Shown: positions 1 to 6,556, counted from the stretch's first letter. The stretch: 7,435 nucleotides of DNA from Anaerolineae bacterium (GCA_025454565.1 JALOOE010000102.1:1-7435), one strand, 5' to 3'. Program-made: numbers and translations. Notes: generated from the letters alone by a model not told the origin.

Positions 1-463
1 CGGCAACCACCGCGCCACCCGAAGTCTCGACCAGCTTGCGCATCCCGGCCAGGGTGCTGCCGGTGCTGATCACGTCATCCACCAGGATGATGCGCTTGCT
101 CTGCACCAGGTCCAGATCCTTGCCGTCCAGCCAGAGCGTCTGCGGCGCGCCGGTGGTGATCGACAGCACCTCGACGCTGGTCGCGCCCACCATGTACGGC
201 TTCTTCGTTTTGCGCGCGACGACGTAGGGCATCTTCATGCGGACGGCCACGGCATGCGCCAGCGGGATGCTCTTGACCTCGGCGGTCATGATGGCGTCGG
301 CGTCTCTGGTCAACCGTCGGGCAAGCTCTTCGGCGATGGCTTCGACAACCTCGTAGTCGCCAAGCATGTTGAAGATGGCGATGCGTACCCCTGGCGCGAC
401 CTCAAACAACGGCAGATTCCGGGTGAGGCCGCAGATCTGGACGGTGTGAAATTCCTGGGTCAT
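1..463 (-). CDS. Purine-type phosphoribosyltransferase (type I PRTase, Apt-like), 3' end cut by the window
   Basis: The first 154 residues are visible and the C-terminus runs off the left edge. The protein should transfer a base onto PRPP in the cytoplasm, most likely in purine salvage. The strongest evidence is the type I PRTase PRPP-binding loop at residues 125-137, IILVDDVISTGST, with the acidic pair D129-D130. Upstream, TAEVKSIPLAHAVA (about 60-73) and VVARKTKKPYM (81-91) resemble the Apt-like COG0503 group often annotated as adenine phosphoribosyltransferase. The APRT-type E-A-R-G-F motif is not seen, so the substrate (adenine, xanthine, hypoxanthine or other) is open. The ATG at 461-463 is preceded by a purine-rich AGGAAAGG at a suitable distance. 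The gene is divergent from the M14 peptidase gene. The fold assignment is firm and the substrate is not. Confidence 0.85.
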   Translation of the reverse strand, partial: MTQEFHTVQICGLTRNLPLFEVAPGVRIAIFNMLGDYEVVEAIAEELARRLTRDADAIMTAEVKSIPLAHAVAVRMKMPYVVARKTKKPYMVGATSVEVLSITTGAPQTLWLDGKDLDLVQSKRIILVDDVISTGSTLAGMRKLVETSGGAVVA

Positions 464-589
464 AAGATCTTCCTTTCCTGCGCGAAACCGGCTGCGCGCT
501 GCTGTGGACCACTCGCCTCGGTCTTCCAACGGGGCATCGCGCAACGCCGGACGGTCGCAATAACCCATCGCTCCGCCCGACGTTGTTCA

Positions 590-619
590 ATTCTATCATA
601 AGGAAGGCGAAAGACGTAA
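590..619 (-). promoter_or_regulatory. Weak candidate promoter for the phosphoribosyltransferase gene
   Basis: In the 258-bp divergent spacer 464-721, the minus strand carries TAGAAT (590-595), overlapped by TATGAT (595-600). A poor TTACGT (614-619) lies 18 bp upstream of TAGAAT. This is the only AT-rich patch in the spacer. Transcription would start near 583 and give a leader of about 120 nt. The -35 match is weak, so this is only a guess. Confidence 0.25.
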
Positions 620-683
620 TCCGATGGCGAAGCATGTTGAGCGGATATCAGGTTCGGCGCACGCTCCACTAATCGAGCGAGTG

Positions 684-692
684 TGGTACAAT
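684..692 (+). promoter_or_regulatory. Extended -10 element for the M14 peptidase gene
   Basis: The sequence TGGTACAAT matches an extended -10 (TGn followed by TACAAT). No convincing -35 lies 16-18 bp upstream, which is common for extended -10 promoters. Transcription would start near 699, about 23 nt before the ATG at 722. This supports the ATG at 722 and argues against the in-frame GTG at 683, which lies inside this element. Confidence 0.4.
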
Positions 693-721
693 CAAGTCAA
701 CGCTCACGAAAGGGATCGGTT

Positions 722-2353
722 ATGCTGCGCCTCATGCATCGACTGACCATTGTCATCGCATTCGCATCCCTGCTGCTGGCCGCTCTGCTCATCAGCGGAG
801 CAGCGCTCGCTGGAGCGGCGCACGCTGCCGCGCAGAACAACTCACCAGCGCCGTATGAGCCGCCGCCGGGTGGCTCACCGGCTCCCGCTCGCTATCGGGC
901 GATCCTCCCCGCGGTTGATCGCACGGCGCGTACCGCCTTGACCGAAGCCGGAGTCGCGCTAGATGCCATCGGCGAGGACTCCGTCGTCACGGTCGTGGAT
1001 GCCGAGGGTCTGTCCCGGCTGCATGCGCAGGGGCTGATACCGGTTTCCGTCGCGCCGCTTGACTTCCCTCCTGCTGACAGCGCCTACCACAACTACGCCG
1101 AGATGATGTCGGCCATCCAGCAGATCGCCGCGACGCACCCCCACATCACGCGCGTTTTCACCGCCGGGCTGAGCCTGGAGGGCCGGCCGATCCTCGCCGT
1201 CAAGATCAGCGACGTGCCGGACGTGGATGACCCGACCGAGCCGGCGGTGCTCTTCTTCGCGCTCACCCACGCTCGCGAACATTTGACCGTCGAGATGGGG
1301 CTGGCGGTGATCCGCCTCTTCACCGAGGGCTATGGGCAAGATCCCGCGCTGACCAATCTTGTCAACACGCGCGAGATCTGGGTGCTGCCGAATATCAACC
1401 CGGATGGCGGCGAGTACGACATCGAGAGCGGCTTCTACCGGTGGTGGCGCAAGAACCGGCGGCCGAATCCCGATGGCAGCTATGGCGTCGATCTCAACCG
1501 CAACTACGGTTATCGCTGGGGATGCTGCGGCGGATCGAGCGATATCCCCGACAGTCTTCTCTATCGCGGCCCGGCGCCCTTCTCCGAGCCCGAGACACAG
1601 GTCGTGCGCGATTTCGTCCAGGCGCACCCCGACATCACGGCTGCAATCACCTTTCACACCTATTCCGAGCTGATCCTTTACCCATACGGCTACACCGATA
1701 TCGACCAGCCGCCCGATATGGCCCCGGACGATCATCGTGCATTCGTGGCCCTGGCCCGACGCATGGCGGATACCAACGGCTACACGCCCCAGCAAGCCAG
1801 TGATCTCTACACCACGGATGGCGATGCCGTCGACTGGCTCTATGGCGCGCGGCGTATCTTTGCGTTCACGTTCGAGATGTACCCGGCCTACGATCCACCG
1901 GGCTTCTACCCCCCGGCCGGGGTGATCGAGACGGAGACGCGCCGCAATCACGCTGCGGTGACCTATCTGACCGCCGTCGCCGACAACCCGCGCAAAGTCA
2001 TCGGCCTGGGCGGCGACGCCATCACGCCGGCCGTCAGCATCACCGTCACGGCGCCGGCGGTGAGCGCGGGGCAGGCACTCACCGCGACGGCGACGGTCAG
2101 CGACGATGTAGGTGTGACACTCGTGGCCTGGCAGGTGGACGGACAGACTGTCGCCATACAGACGGTGGAACCTTACAGCCTGACCGCGACCCCGGCGGTT
2201 GGCACGCATATGGTGCAGGCGCTGGCGTTCGACGCGGGCGGCAACCGTGGCGCCTCGGCCCCGCTCACCGTTGTCGTTGATCTCCCGGGACCCTGGAGGC
2301 TCTTCCTGCCAGCCATCATCGGCGGGCTATCGACGAGTATGGTCGCACGTTGA
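722..2353 (+). CDS. Secreted M14-family zinc carboxypeptidase with C-terminal Ig-like domain
   Basis: This 543-residue exported metallocarboxypeptidase should remove C-terminal residues from peptides outside the cytoplasmic membrane. Residues 1-35 form a signal peptide (basic MLRLMHR, long hydrophobic core, likely A-H-A cleavage near 35). Residues 40-118 look like a propeptide. The catalytic domain spans about 120-420 and has the full M14 set: zinc ligands H183 and E186 (HARE) and H312 (FHTYSEL), R243 in WWRKNR (like CPA Arg127), N259-R260 in DLNRNY (Asn144-Arg145), Y363 (Tyr248) and catalytic E385 in FTFEM (Glu270). By alignment, V370 sits at the CPA Ile255 position, which suggests a preference for hydrophobic C-terminal residues (inference). 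Residues 435-520 resemble a bacterial Ig-like domain with DDVGV, a W-x-V-D-G core and D-A-G-G-N-R-G. The protein ends in a WRLFLPA tail. AAAGGG precedes the ATG. Confidence 0.93.
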   Translation: MLRLMHRLTIVIAFASLLLAALLISGAALAGAAHAAAQNNSPAPYEPPPGGSPAPARYRAILPAVDRTARTALTEAGVALDAIGEDSVVTVVDAEGLSRLHAQGLIPVSVAPLDFPPADSAYHNYAEMMSAIQQIAATHPHITRVFTAGLSLEGRPILAVKISDVPDVDDPTEPAVLFFALTHAREHLTVEMGLAVIRLFTEGYGQDPALTNLVNTREIWVLPNINPDGGEYDIESGFYRWWRKNRRPNPDGSYGVDLNRNYGYRWGCCGGSSDIPDSLLYRGPAPFSEPETQVVRDFVQAHPDITAAITFHTYSELILYPYGYTDIDQPPDMAPDDHRAFVALARRMADTNGYTPQQASDLYTTDGDAVDWLYGARRIFAFTFEMYPAYDPPGFYPPAGVIETETRRNHAAVTYLTAVADNPRKVIGLGGDAITPAVSITVTAPAVSAGQALTATATVSDDVGVTLVAWQVDGQTVAIQTVEPYSLTATPAVGTHMVQALAFDAGGNRGASAPLTVVVDLPGPWRLFLPAIIGGLSTSMVAR

Positions 2354-2378
2354 CGCATTCGCGCTCTTGACGTATATT
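2350..2378 (+). promoter_or_regulatory. Sigma-70-type promoter of the zinc-ribbon/PIG-L/phosphatase operon
   Basis: TTGACG (2350-2355), a spacer of exactly 17 bp, and TATATT (2373-2378) form a near-consensus promoter. The -35 box overlaps the TGA stop codon (2351-2353) of the M14 gene. A second TTGACG lies at 2367-2372 within the spacer. The predicted start near 2385 leaves only about 5 nt before the ATG at 2390, so the first gene would be translated from an almost leaderless mRNA. Confidence 0.65.
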
Positions 2379-2389
2379 TGCGGACGACT

Positions 2390-2878
2390 ATGAACTGCCC
2401 AAACTGCAGCGCCCCCATGCACCTTGACCGGGACCGGCTCGTCTTCACATGCGAGTACTGTTTGACGGTGGTATTTCCGCAGGAATCGAGCGAGGGCGTG
2501 CGCGTCCTCGGCGAGCCGACGCCTTTCGAGTGCCCCGCTTGTCGCCGGCCGCTGGTGCTCGGTTCCATCGACCGGACCGAGGTGTCAACCTGTCAAAACT
2601 GCCGTGGTCTCCTGCTCCCGCAAGCGGCCTTCTTCGACACAGTTCGCTATCTGCGGGCGCGCTCGTCTCAGCCGCCGCTCGATCCACCGCCGACGAATCT
2701 GAAGGAGTTGAAGCGCAAGCTGCGCTGCCCGTGCTGTCATGCACCGATGGATACCCATCCCTACGGCGGGCCGGGCAACATCGTCATCGACACCTGCCCG
2801 CGCTGCGAACTGATCTGGCTGGACTACGGTGAGATCACGCGCATCATCCGGGCGCGCGAACGAAAACATAGCTGGTAG
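2390..2878 (+). CDS. Protein with three zinc ribbons (zf-TFIIB-like), function unknown
   Basis: This 162-residue soluble protein has three four-cysteine zinc sites: C3/C6 with C21/C24, C48/C51 with C68/C71, and C113/C116 with C136/C139. The third site is followed by ELIWLDYGEI, the signature of small zf-TFIIB-type proteins (CPRCxxxWLDxGEL). The second is followed by RGLLLPQ, a degenerate form of the same ending. C115 is an extra cysteine beside the third site. A basic, proline-rich linker (about 92-112) separates ribbons two and three. The proteins of this family have no established function; nucleic-acid or protein binding is the usual guess. The ATG at 2390 starts directly at the first CxxC. 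A possible TTG at 2378 overlaps the -10 box and is rejected. The gene leads a tight operon, with 9 bp to the PIG-L gene. Confidence 0.88.
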   Translation: MNCPNCSAPMHLDRDRLVFTCEYCLTVVFPQESSEGVRVLGEPTPFECPACRRPLVLGSIDRTEVSTCQNCRGLLLPQAAFFDTVRYLRARSSQPPLDPPPTNLKELKRKLRCPCCHAPMDTHPYGGPGNIVIDTCPRCELIWLDYGEITRIIRARERKHSW

Positions 2879-2887
2879 GGGGCGCAC

Positions 2888-3634
2888 GTGCGAAACATCA
2901 GCCAGCTTCTCGCCGGCTCCCGACCGGCGCCTCTGCAGGACATTGCCATCCCGACCGGACTGGCCGTGCTCTTCCTCGGCCCACATCCTGACGACTTCGA
3001 CGCGGTCGGTGTGACGATGCGCCGCCTTCAGGCTGGCGGCGCCACGCTGCATGTGGCGGTCGATCGTTCAGGCAGCGGCATCGAGGATAGCTATTGCTCG
3101 CCGTCCACACCTGAAGCCAAGGCGGCGATCCGTGAGGAGGAGCAGCGACGCAGTTGCCGCTTCTTCGGCTTGCCCGACGACCGCTTGATTTTTCTCCGGC
3201 TGGAAGAAGACGATACGGCGCAGCTCGTCGACAGCCCACACAACGCCGATCTGCTGCGCAGCCTGCTCGCCTCGTTGCGTCCGGGCTGGATCATCTTGCC
3301 GCACGGCCACGACACGAACGTCGGTCACCAGCGGATGGCGGCGATGGTTCGCCGGATCGCGCCCGAAGCGGGCTATCCCATCGCTGCGTTATTCAACCGA
3401 GATCCGAAGACGATCAGCTTGCGGCCCGACATCTACACCGCGTTTGGCGAAGAAGATGCGCAGTGGAAGGCGCAGTTGTTGCGTTTCCACAACTCACAGC
3501 ATCAGCGCAACCTGAATACGCGGGGCCACGGTTTCGATAAGCGCATCCTCGACACCAACCGGCAGATCGCGCGGGAGTTGGGATTGCAGGCGCCGTACGC
3601 CGAAGCGTTTGAGGTGGAGATATTCGGGGCATGA
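2888..3634 (+). CDS. PIG-L/LmbE-family deacetylase
   Basis: This 248-residue member of the PIG-L (LmbE) fold belongs to a family of zinc enzymes that remove acetyl groups from N-acetylglucosamine-type compounds, as MshB does in mycothiol synthesis. Residues 29-36 read FLGPHPDD; by analogy with MshB, H33 and D36 are zinc ligands and D35 is the general base. The second metal motif is HGHDTNVGH (139-147), with H147 as the likely third ligand. The ending YAEAFEVE (237-244) is typical of the family. In the second motif the usual H-P-D-H is N-V-G-H here, so the residue matching MshB His144 is Asn. Translation most likely starts at GTG 2888, after AGGGGG at 2877-2882. The stop overlaps the next gene's start (ATGA, 3631-3634), so the two are probably translationally coupled. 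The substrate is unknown. Confidence 0.87.
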   Translation: MRNISQLLAGSRPAPLQDIAIPTGLAVLFLGPHPDDFDAVGVTMRRLQAGGATLHVAVDRSGSGIEDSYCSPSTPEAKAAIREEEQRRSCRFFGLPDDRLIFLRLEEDDTAQLVDSPHNADLLRSLLASLRPGWIILPHGHDTNVGHQRMAAMVRRIAPEAGYPIAALFNRDPKTISLRPDIYTAFGEEDAQWKAQLLRFHNSQHQRNLNTRGHGFDKRILDTNRQIARELGLQAPYAEAFEVEIFGA

Positions 3635-4302
3635 CCCAGACACAGTTGATTCTAGTCCGCCACGGCGAAACGCTCTGGAACCTGGAAGGCCGCCGCCAGG
3701 GCCAGGCCGACAGCCCGCTGACACCGCTCGGTATCGCGCAGGCGCAGGCCATCGCCGAGCGGCTGGCCGACGAGCCAGTCGACGCGCTCTACAGCAGCGA
3801 TCTGACGCGAGCGCTGATCACCGCTGAGCATGTCAGCGCGGCGTGCGGCCTGCCGGTGATCGCCGATACACGCTTGCGCGAGAAGAGCTTCGGCGTGCTG
3901 GAGGGGTTGCAGTATGCCGAAGTGCAGGCAAAGTATCCGGAGGTCTCCGCGCAGGTCGAGCGGAAATCGCCCGACTACGTTCCACCCGGCGGAGAGAGCC
4001 TGGCGGCGGCGCAGCAACGCGGCATCGCCGTGCTGACCGATCTGGCCCGGCGGCATCCCGAAGGCCGGCTGATCGTCGTCTCGCACGGCGCGCTGCTCGG
4101 CATGTTCCTCCGGCACGCGTTGGGCATCGGGCTGACCGCACCGCGGCGCTTCACTTTGACGAATGGCAGCCTGAGCTTTGTTTCGTACCGAGCCGATGAG
4201 GATGCGTGGTATGTCATGGCGATGGGCGAAACATCGCATTTGCGAGTGGTGGACGGCAGGTACGCTTCGCGTGGGCGGAACAAAGTATCGAGTCTGGAGT
4301 GA
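3631..4302 (+). CDS. Histidine phosphatase family protein (phosphoglycerate mutase-like)
   Basis: This 223-residue cytoplasmic enzyme belongs to the branch-1 histidine phosphatase superfamily, which includes cofactor-dependent phosphoglycerate mutase, CobC-type alpha-ribazole phosphatase and broad phosphatases. The N-terminal LVRHGET (8-14) carries the phospho-accepting H11 and R10. SSDLTRA (55-61) gives the second conserved Arg, R60. LREKSFGVLEGL (82-93) gives the acid residue E84, and VVSHGALLG (149-157) gives the second catalytic H152. Family members of this length are usually phosphatases rather than true mutases. It is the last gene of the operon, joined to the PIG-L gene by a 4-bp overlap, so it may act on the same or a linked small-molecule substrate (inference). 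Its stop lies 15 bp from the convergent toxin gene's stop, and no hairpin terminator is visible between them. Confidence 0.92.
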   Translation: MTQTQLILVRHGETLWNLEGRRQGQADSPLTPLGIAQAQAIAERLADEPVDALYSSDLTRALITAEHVSAACGLPVIADTRLREKSFGVLEGLQYAEVQAKYPEVSAQVERKSPDYVPPGGESLAAAQQRGIAVLTDLARRHPEGRLIVVSHGALLGMFLRHALGIGLTAPRRFTLTNGSLSFVSYRADEDAWYVMAMGETSHLRVVDGRYASRGRNKVSSLE

Positions 4303-4317
4303 AGCGGGAGGCGTCGG

Positions 4318-4665
4318 CTACAGGTCCACCAACACGCGCAGCCAGTTCTCCACCTGCGCCATCGTCTCGCGAGAGAGCATGCCCCATGGCTGAGGGCCGA
4401 GCCGATCCTTGGAGATCGAACGAATGGCATCACAGAGAACATAGCTACGGTCGGTCAAGCCGCCTTCCGGTGGATCGACCGGAACATGCAGCGGAATACC
4501 GCGATGCGTGCGCGTAAGTGGCAGCACGAAGACGAGATCGGCGGGACCCTGATTGAAGACGTTCGTAGACACGATCAACACGGGGCGTTGTCCGGCCTGC
4601 TCATGGCCCCGCGTCGGATTGAGATCGGCCGACCAAATCTGACCGCGGGAGGGCTGGGCAGGCAT
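4318..4665 (-). CDS. mazF: MazF/PemK-family toxin (mRNA endoribonuclease)
   Basis: This 115-residue toxin of the MazF/PemK/CcdB fold is expected to cut mRNA at a short sequence and slow growth when not held by its antitoxin. The N-terminus RGQIWSADLNPT (7-18) followed by GHEQAGQRPVLIVS (20-33) is the classic MazF opening. R27 and T51 (in VLPLTR) match the catalytic Arg25 and Thr48 of Bacillus subtilis MazF. The C-terminal CDAIRSISKDRLG is also characteristic, so the enzyme looks intact. The reading frame is open further upstream to 4704, but the ATG at 4663-4665 fits the MazF N-terminus and overlaps the antitoxin stop by one base (TGATG). The pair is therefore one translationally coupled operon. 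The cleavage site cannot be read from the sequence. Confidence 0.92.
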   Translation of the reverse strand: MPAQPSRGQIWSADLNPTRGHEQAGQRPVLIVSTNVFNQGPADLVFVLPLTRTHRGIPLHVPVDPPEGGLTDRSYVLCDAIRSISKDRLGPQPWGMLSRETMAQVENWLRVLVDL

Positions 4666-4913
4666 CAGCGGTGCTCCAGCCCATCGGCAAGTGCCACATC
4701 CCATGCCGACCGCTCGCGCGCCAGGTCATCCCAGGCGACCGCGTCTTCGCGCAGGGCGGCATAGGCGACGTTGGCTTCGGCGAGCAGGCGCTGGCGGCGA
4801 TAAGTTTCGATAGCCTGCTCCAGAACCTGCTGCATGGGAATACCGGCCGTGTGGGCCAACTCATGGAGCGCATCCCGCGTTTTGACCGAAACGCGGATCG
4901 TCGTGGTGGTCAT
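4665..4913 (-). CDS. Ribbon-helix-helix antitoxin of the MazF pair
   Basis: This 82-residue protein is encoded directly upstream of the toxin. Residues 4-10 (TTIRVSV) form the probable DNA-contacting strand. They are followed by helices KTRDALHELAHTAG (11-24) and PMQQVLEQAIETYRR (26-40), the pattern of ribbon-helix-helix antitoxins such as the partner of B. subtilis MazF. Residues 54-82 are acidic and aromatic (two Trp, several Asp and Glu) and probably wrap the toxin. It should neutralise MazF and, alone or with the toxin, repress its own promoter. The ATG at 4911-4913 follows a consensus Shine-Dalgarno, which favours antitoxin synthesis over toxin. Another ATG at 4915-4917 is out of frame. 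The family call rests on pattern and position. Confidence 0.87.
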   Translation of the reverse strand: MTTTTIRVSVKTRDALHELAHTAGIPMQQVLEQAIETYRRQRLLAEANVAYAALREDAVAWDDLARERSAWDVALADGLEHR

Positions 4914-4915
4914 GC

Positions 4916-4924
4916 ATCACCTCC
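4916..4924 (-). promoter_or_regulatory. Consensus Shine-Dalgarno of the antitoxin gene
   Basis: The minus strand reads GGAGGTGAT, fully complementary to the usual end of 16S rRNA, with 6 nt between GGAGG and the ATG at 4913. The toxin has no comparable site of its own and starts on the overlapping TGATG. This arrangement would make antitoxin in excess of toxin. Confidence 0.8.
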
Positions 4925-4958
4925 GTAGATACAACCGTCTACATATGTGTAGATACAA
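4925..4958 (+). promoter_or_regulatory. Probable autoregulatory operator of the toxin-antitoxin operon
   Basis: Two identical 10-bp direct repeats, GTAGATACAA, lie at 4925-4934 and 4949-4958, 24 bp apart. Between them TCTACA (4938-4943) is the inverted partner of TGTAGA (4948-4953). The GTAGA core thus occurs three times (4925-4929, 4938-4942 on the other strand, 4949-4953), at spacings of about one helical turn. The array overlaps the predicted transcription start and touches the -10 box. This is where a ribbon-helix-helix antitoxin would bind to repress its own operon. The repeats are seen directly; the binding is inferred. Confidence 0.65.
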
Positions 4959-4986
4959 GGATAGCACTCGCCACCTGAACTGTCAA
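4958..4986 (-). promoter_or_regulatory. Promoter of the toxin-antitoxin operon
   Basis: On the minus strand a perfect -35 TTGACA (4981-4986) is followed by a 17-bp spacer and TATCCT (4958-4963). Transcription should begin near 4951, inside the GTAGATACAA repeat array. That leaves a leader of about 38 nt before the antitoxin ATG. Confidence 0.65.
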
Positions 4987-4989
4987 AGC

Positions 4990-5003
4990 CTGGCGCGTGC
5001 CAG
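4990..5003. repeat. Short inverted repeat in the divergent spacer
   Basis: CTGGC, a GCGT loop and GCCAG form a perfect 5-bp stem just behind the antitoxin -35 box and 25 bp before the M81 start codon. It could be a regulator site for the M81 gene or simply chance. No convincing plus-strand promoter for the M81 gene was found in 4914-5027. Confidence 0.25.
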
Positions 5004-5027
5004 CGAGAGTCGGCGAGAGGGAGAAAT

Positions 5028-6518
5028 ATGCGCATCCTGGTCGGCGCGTTCGGACATGAATCTAACACCTTCACACCGTTCCTGACAGCGCTGGATGATT
5101 TTCGTGCCCGGTGGGGTGTAGAGACGTTGCAGGCAACGTCCTCGCGCGGGTCGTTCGGCGGCATCGTCGATGCGCTCCGGCAACACGCCGATGTCGAGAT
5201 CGTGCCCTCGGTGACCGCCTGGGCGATGCCCGGCGGCGTCGTGGCGCGTGACGCGTACGAGCGCTTCAAAGTCGGCATCCTCGATGCCGCGCAGGATGTG
5301 GACGGCGTCTGCCTGGCGCTGCACGGCGCGATGCGCGCCGTGGGCCTCGACTACTGCGAGGATGATCTGCTGGTCGATCTACGCGCACGCGTCGGCCCCG
5401 ACGTGCCGATTACGGTGGCCCTGGACATGCATGCCAACCTGATCCGCGGCACGATGCGCCATATTGACGCGCTGGTGGCCTACAAGACAGCGCCGCACGA
5501 TGACACCTTCGAGACCGGCCAGAAGGCAGCCGAGATGCTGATGCAGATCCTCAAGGGTGGCGTTCGTCCGGCTATCGGCTTCGCCAAAATTCCATTTCTG
5601 CTGCCCGGCGAGATGGCGCAGACCTCTCTTGATCCGATGGAGGCGATGATGCGCCTGGTGGTCGAAGTCGAGCGCGTGCCGGGCGTGCTCTCCGCCTCGC
5701 TGATGAACGGCCACTGCTGGGCCGACGTTCCTGATATCGGCGTGATCGCCGTCGTCGTGACCGATGGCGATCACGATCTGGGCGAAGCTCAGGCGCTGGC
5801 GCAGCGGGAGGCCGACCGTATCGCGTCCACCTTCTGGGCGCGCCGTGGTGACTTCGCCGTCAGCGCGGAGGCGTACGGCATCGAGGATGCCATCGAGAAG
5901 GCTCTGGCCGCGGCGGAGTCCCCGGTCTTTCTCTCCGATTCCGGTGACAACCCGGGAGCCGGCGGCTCGACCGATGTGCCGCTGCTGCTGGAAGCGCTGC
6001 TGGCGCGCGGTGCGACGAGCGTCGCTTACGCCGGGATGTGGGACAAGGGGGCGGTGGATGCGTGCATGGCCGCCGGCGTCGGGCGCGAGATCACGTTGGA
6101 GATCGGCGGCAAGCTGGATGTGCGGCATGGGACGCCGCTGCGTGTGACCGGCGTCGTGCGTTCGCTGTTCGATGGTGTGTGGGTGCGCGGCGGGCTGCGC
6201 CAGCCGATGGGCCGCACGCTGTCCGGCCCGATTGCCGTGTTGAACGTGTCCGGAATTGACGTCGTCCTGACCTCGACGCGGCACAGCTTCGAGGATCCCG
6301 TGCAGCTTCGCGTGCTCGGGCTGGAGCCGCTGGATTATCGGATCGTCGTGCTCAAGCGCGGCTATCTTACCACGGAATTCGCCCAGATCGCGCCGCGCTC
6401 GATCCTGGTGTTCACGCCAGGTTGCACCAACTGTCGGGTCGGCGAGATGGACTTTCGCCGCGTGAACCGGCCGATGTACCCGTTGGACATGGCCGCGACC
6501 TGGTCGCCGCAACAATGA
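5028..6518 (+). CDS. M81-family metallopeptidase (MlrC-like)
   Basis: This 496-residue protein matches peptidase family M81, whose named member MlrC breaks down linearised microcystin; most family members have unknown substrates. The two-domain plan is clear: an N-terminal DUF1485-type domain (about 1-290) and an MlrC C-terminal domain (about 300-480). Expected active-site residues are present: E11 in FGHESNTF, H99 in LALHGAM, D133 and H135 in LDMHAN, and H157 in APHDD. The D-H-H spacing (2 and 22) equals that of Asp184, His186 and His208, the zinc ligands I recall being reported for MlrC. SGDNPGAGGSTDVP (305-318) is the hallmark of the second domain. It has full length for the family and no signal peptide, so it is cytoplasmic. 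GAGGGAG precedes the ATG. Its 3' end is partly duplicated downstream (6557-6645). Activity on microcystin itself should not be assumed. Confidence 0.9.
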   Translation: MRILVGAFGHESNTFTPFLTALDDFRARWGVETLQATSSRGSFGGIVDALRQHADVEIVPSVTAWAMPGGVVARDAYERFKVGILDAAQDVDGVCLALHGAMRAVGLDYCEDDLLVDLRARVGPDVPITVALDMHANLIRGTMRHIDALVAYKTAPHDDTFETGQKAAEMLMQILKGGVRPAIGFAKIPFLLPGEMAQTSLDPMEAMMRLVVEVERVPGVLSASLMNGHCWADVPDIGVIAVVVTDGDHDLGEAQALAQREADRIASTFWARRGDFAVSAEAYGIEDAIEKALAAAESPVFLSDSGDNPGAGGSTDVPLLLEALLARGATSVAYAGMWDKGAVDACMAAGVGREITLEIGGKLDVRHGTPLRVTGVVRSLFDGVWVRGGLRQPMGRTLSGPIAVLNVSGIDVVLTSTRHSFEDPVQLRVLGLEPLDYRIVVLKRGYLTTEFAQIAPRSILVFTPGCTNCRVGEMDFRRVNRPMYPLDMAATWSPQQ

Positions 6519-6556
6519 GGGTCTGCCGACCTGGCCCCAGCTCTGGCCGGCCTACA

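Noticed and set aside
683..721. An upstream in-frame GTG start that would add 13 residues to the M14 peptidase
   Set aside because: It lies inside the probable -10 element and puts a charged stretch before the signal peptide; the ATG at 722 has a better ribosome site.
464..721. Riboswitch or small RNA in the divergent spacer
   Set aside because: No conserved riboswitch core or strong hairpin with a T-run was recognised by eye.
959..2209. A 416-codon open frame antisense to the M14 gene
   Set aside because: It is rich in Arg, Gly, His and Asp with no recognisable motif, and it is opposite a fully conserved enzyme. It is a codon-bias shadow in GC-rich DNA.
2378..2389. TTG start adding four residues to the zinc-ribbon protein
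   Set aside because: The TTG overlaps the TATATT -10 box by its first base, so it would not be in the transcript.
4666..4704. Longer N-terminus for the MazF toxin from an ATG at 4704
   Set aside because: The extra 13 residues translate the antitoxin tail in another frame and are absent from the typical MazF N-terminus; the TGATG overlap is the classic start.
5379..6515. A 378-codon open frame antisense to the M81 gene
   Set aside because: It has the same shadow composition (His, Arg and Gln rich) with no domain, and the sense strand has all the M81 motifs.
5028..6518. A true microcystin-degrading mlr cluster
   Set aside because: No mlrA, mlrB or mlrD gene is nearby, and M81 proteins are widespread outside microcystin degraders.
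6533..6550. Intrinsic terminator after the M81 gene (GGCC-rich symmetry)
   Set aside because: The stem is short (GGCC with an 8-nt loop) and no run of T follows it.
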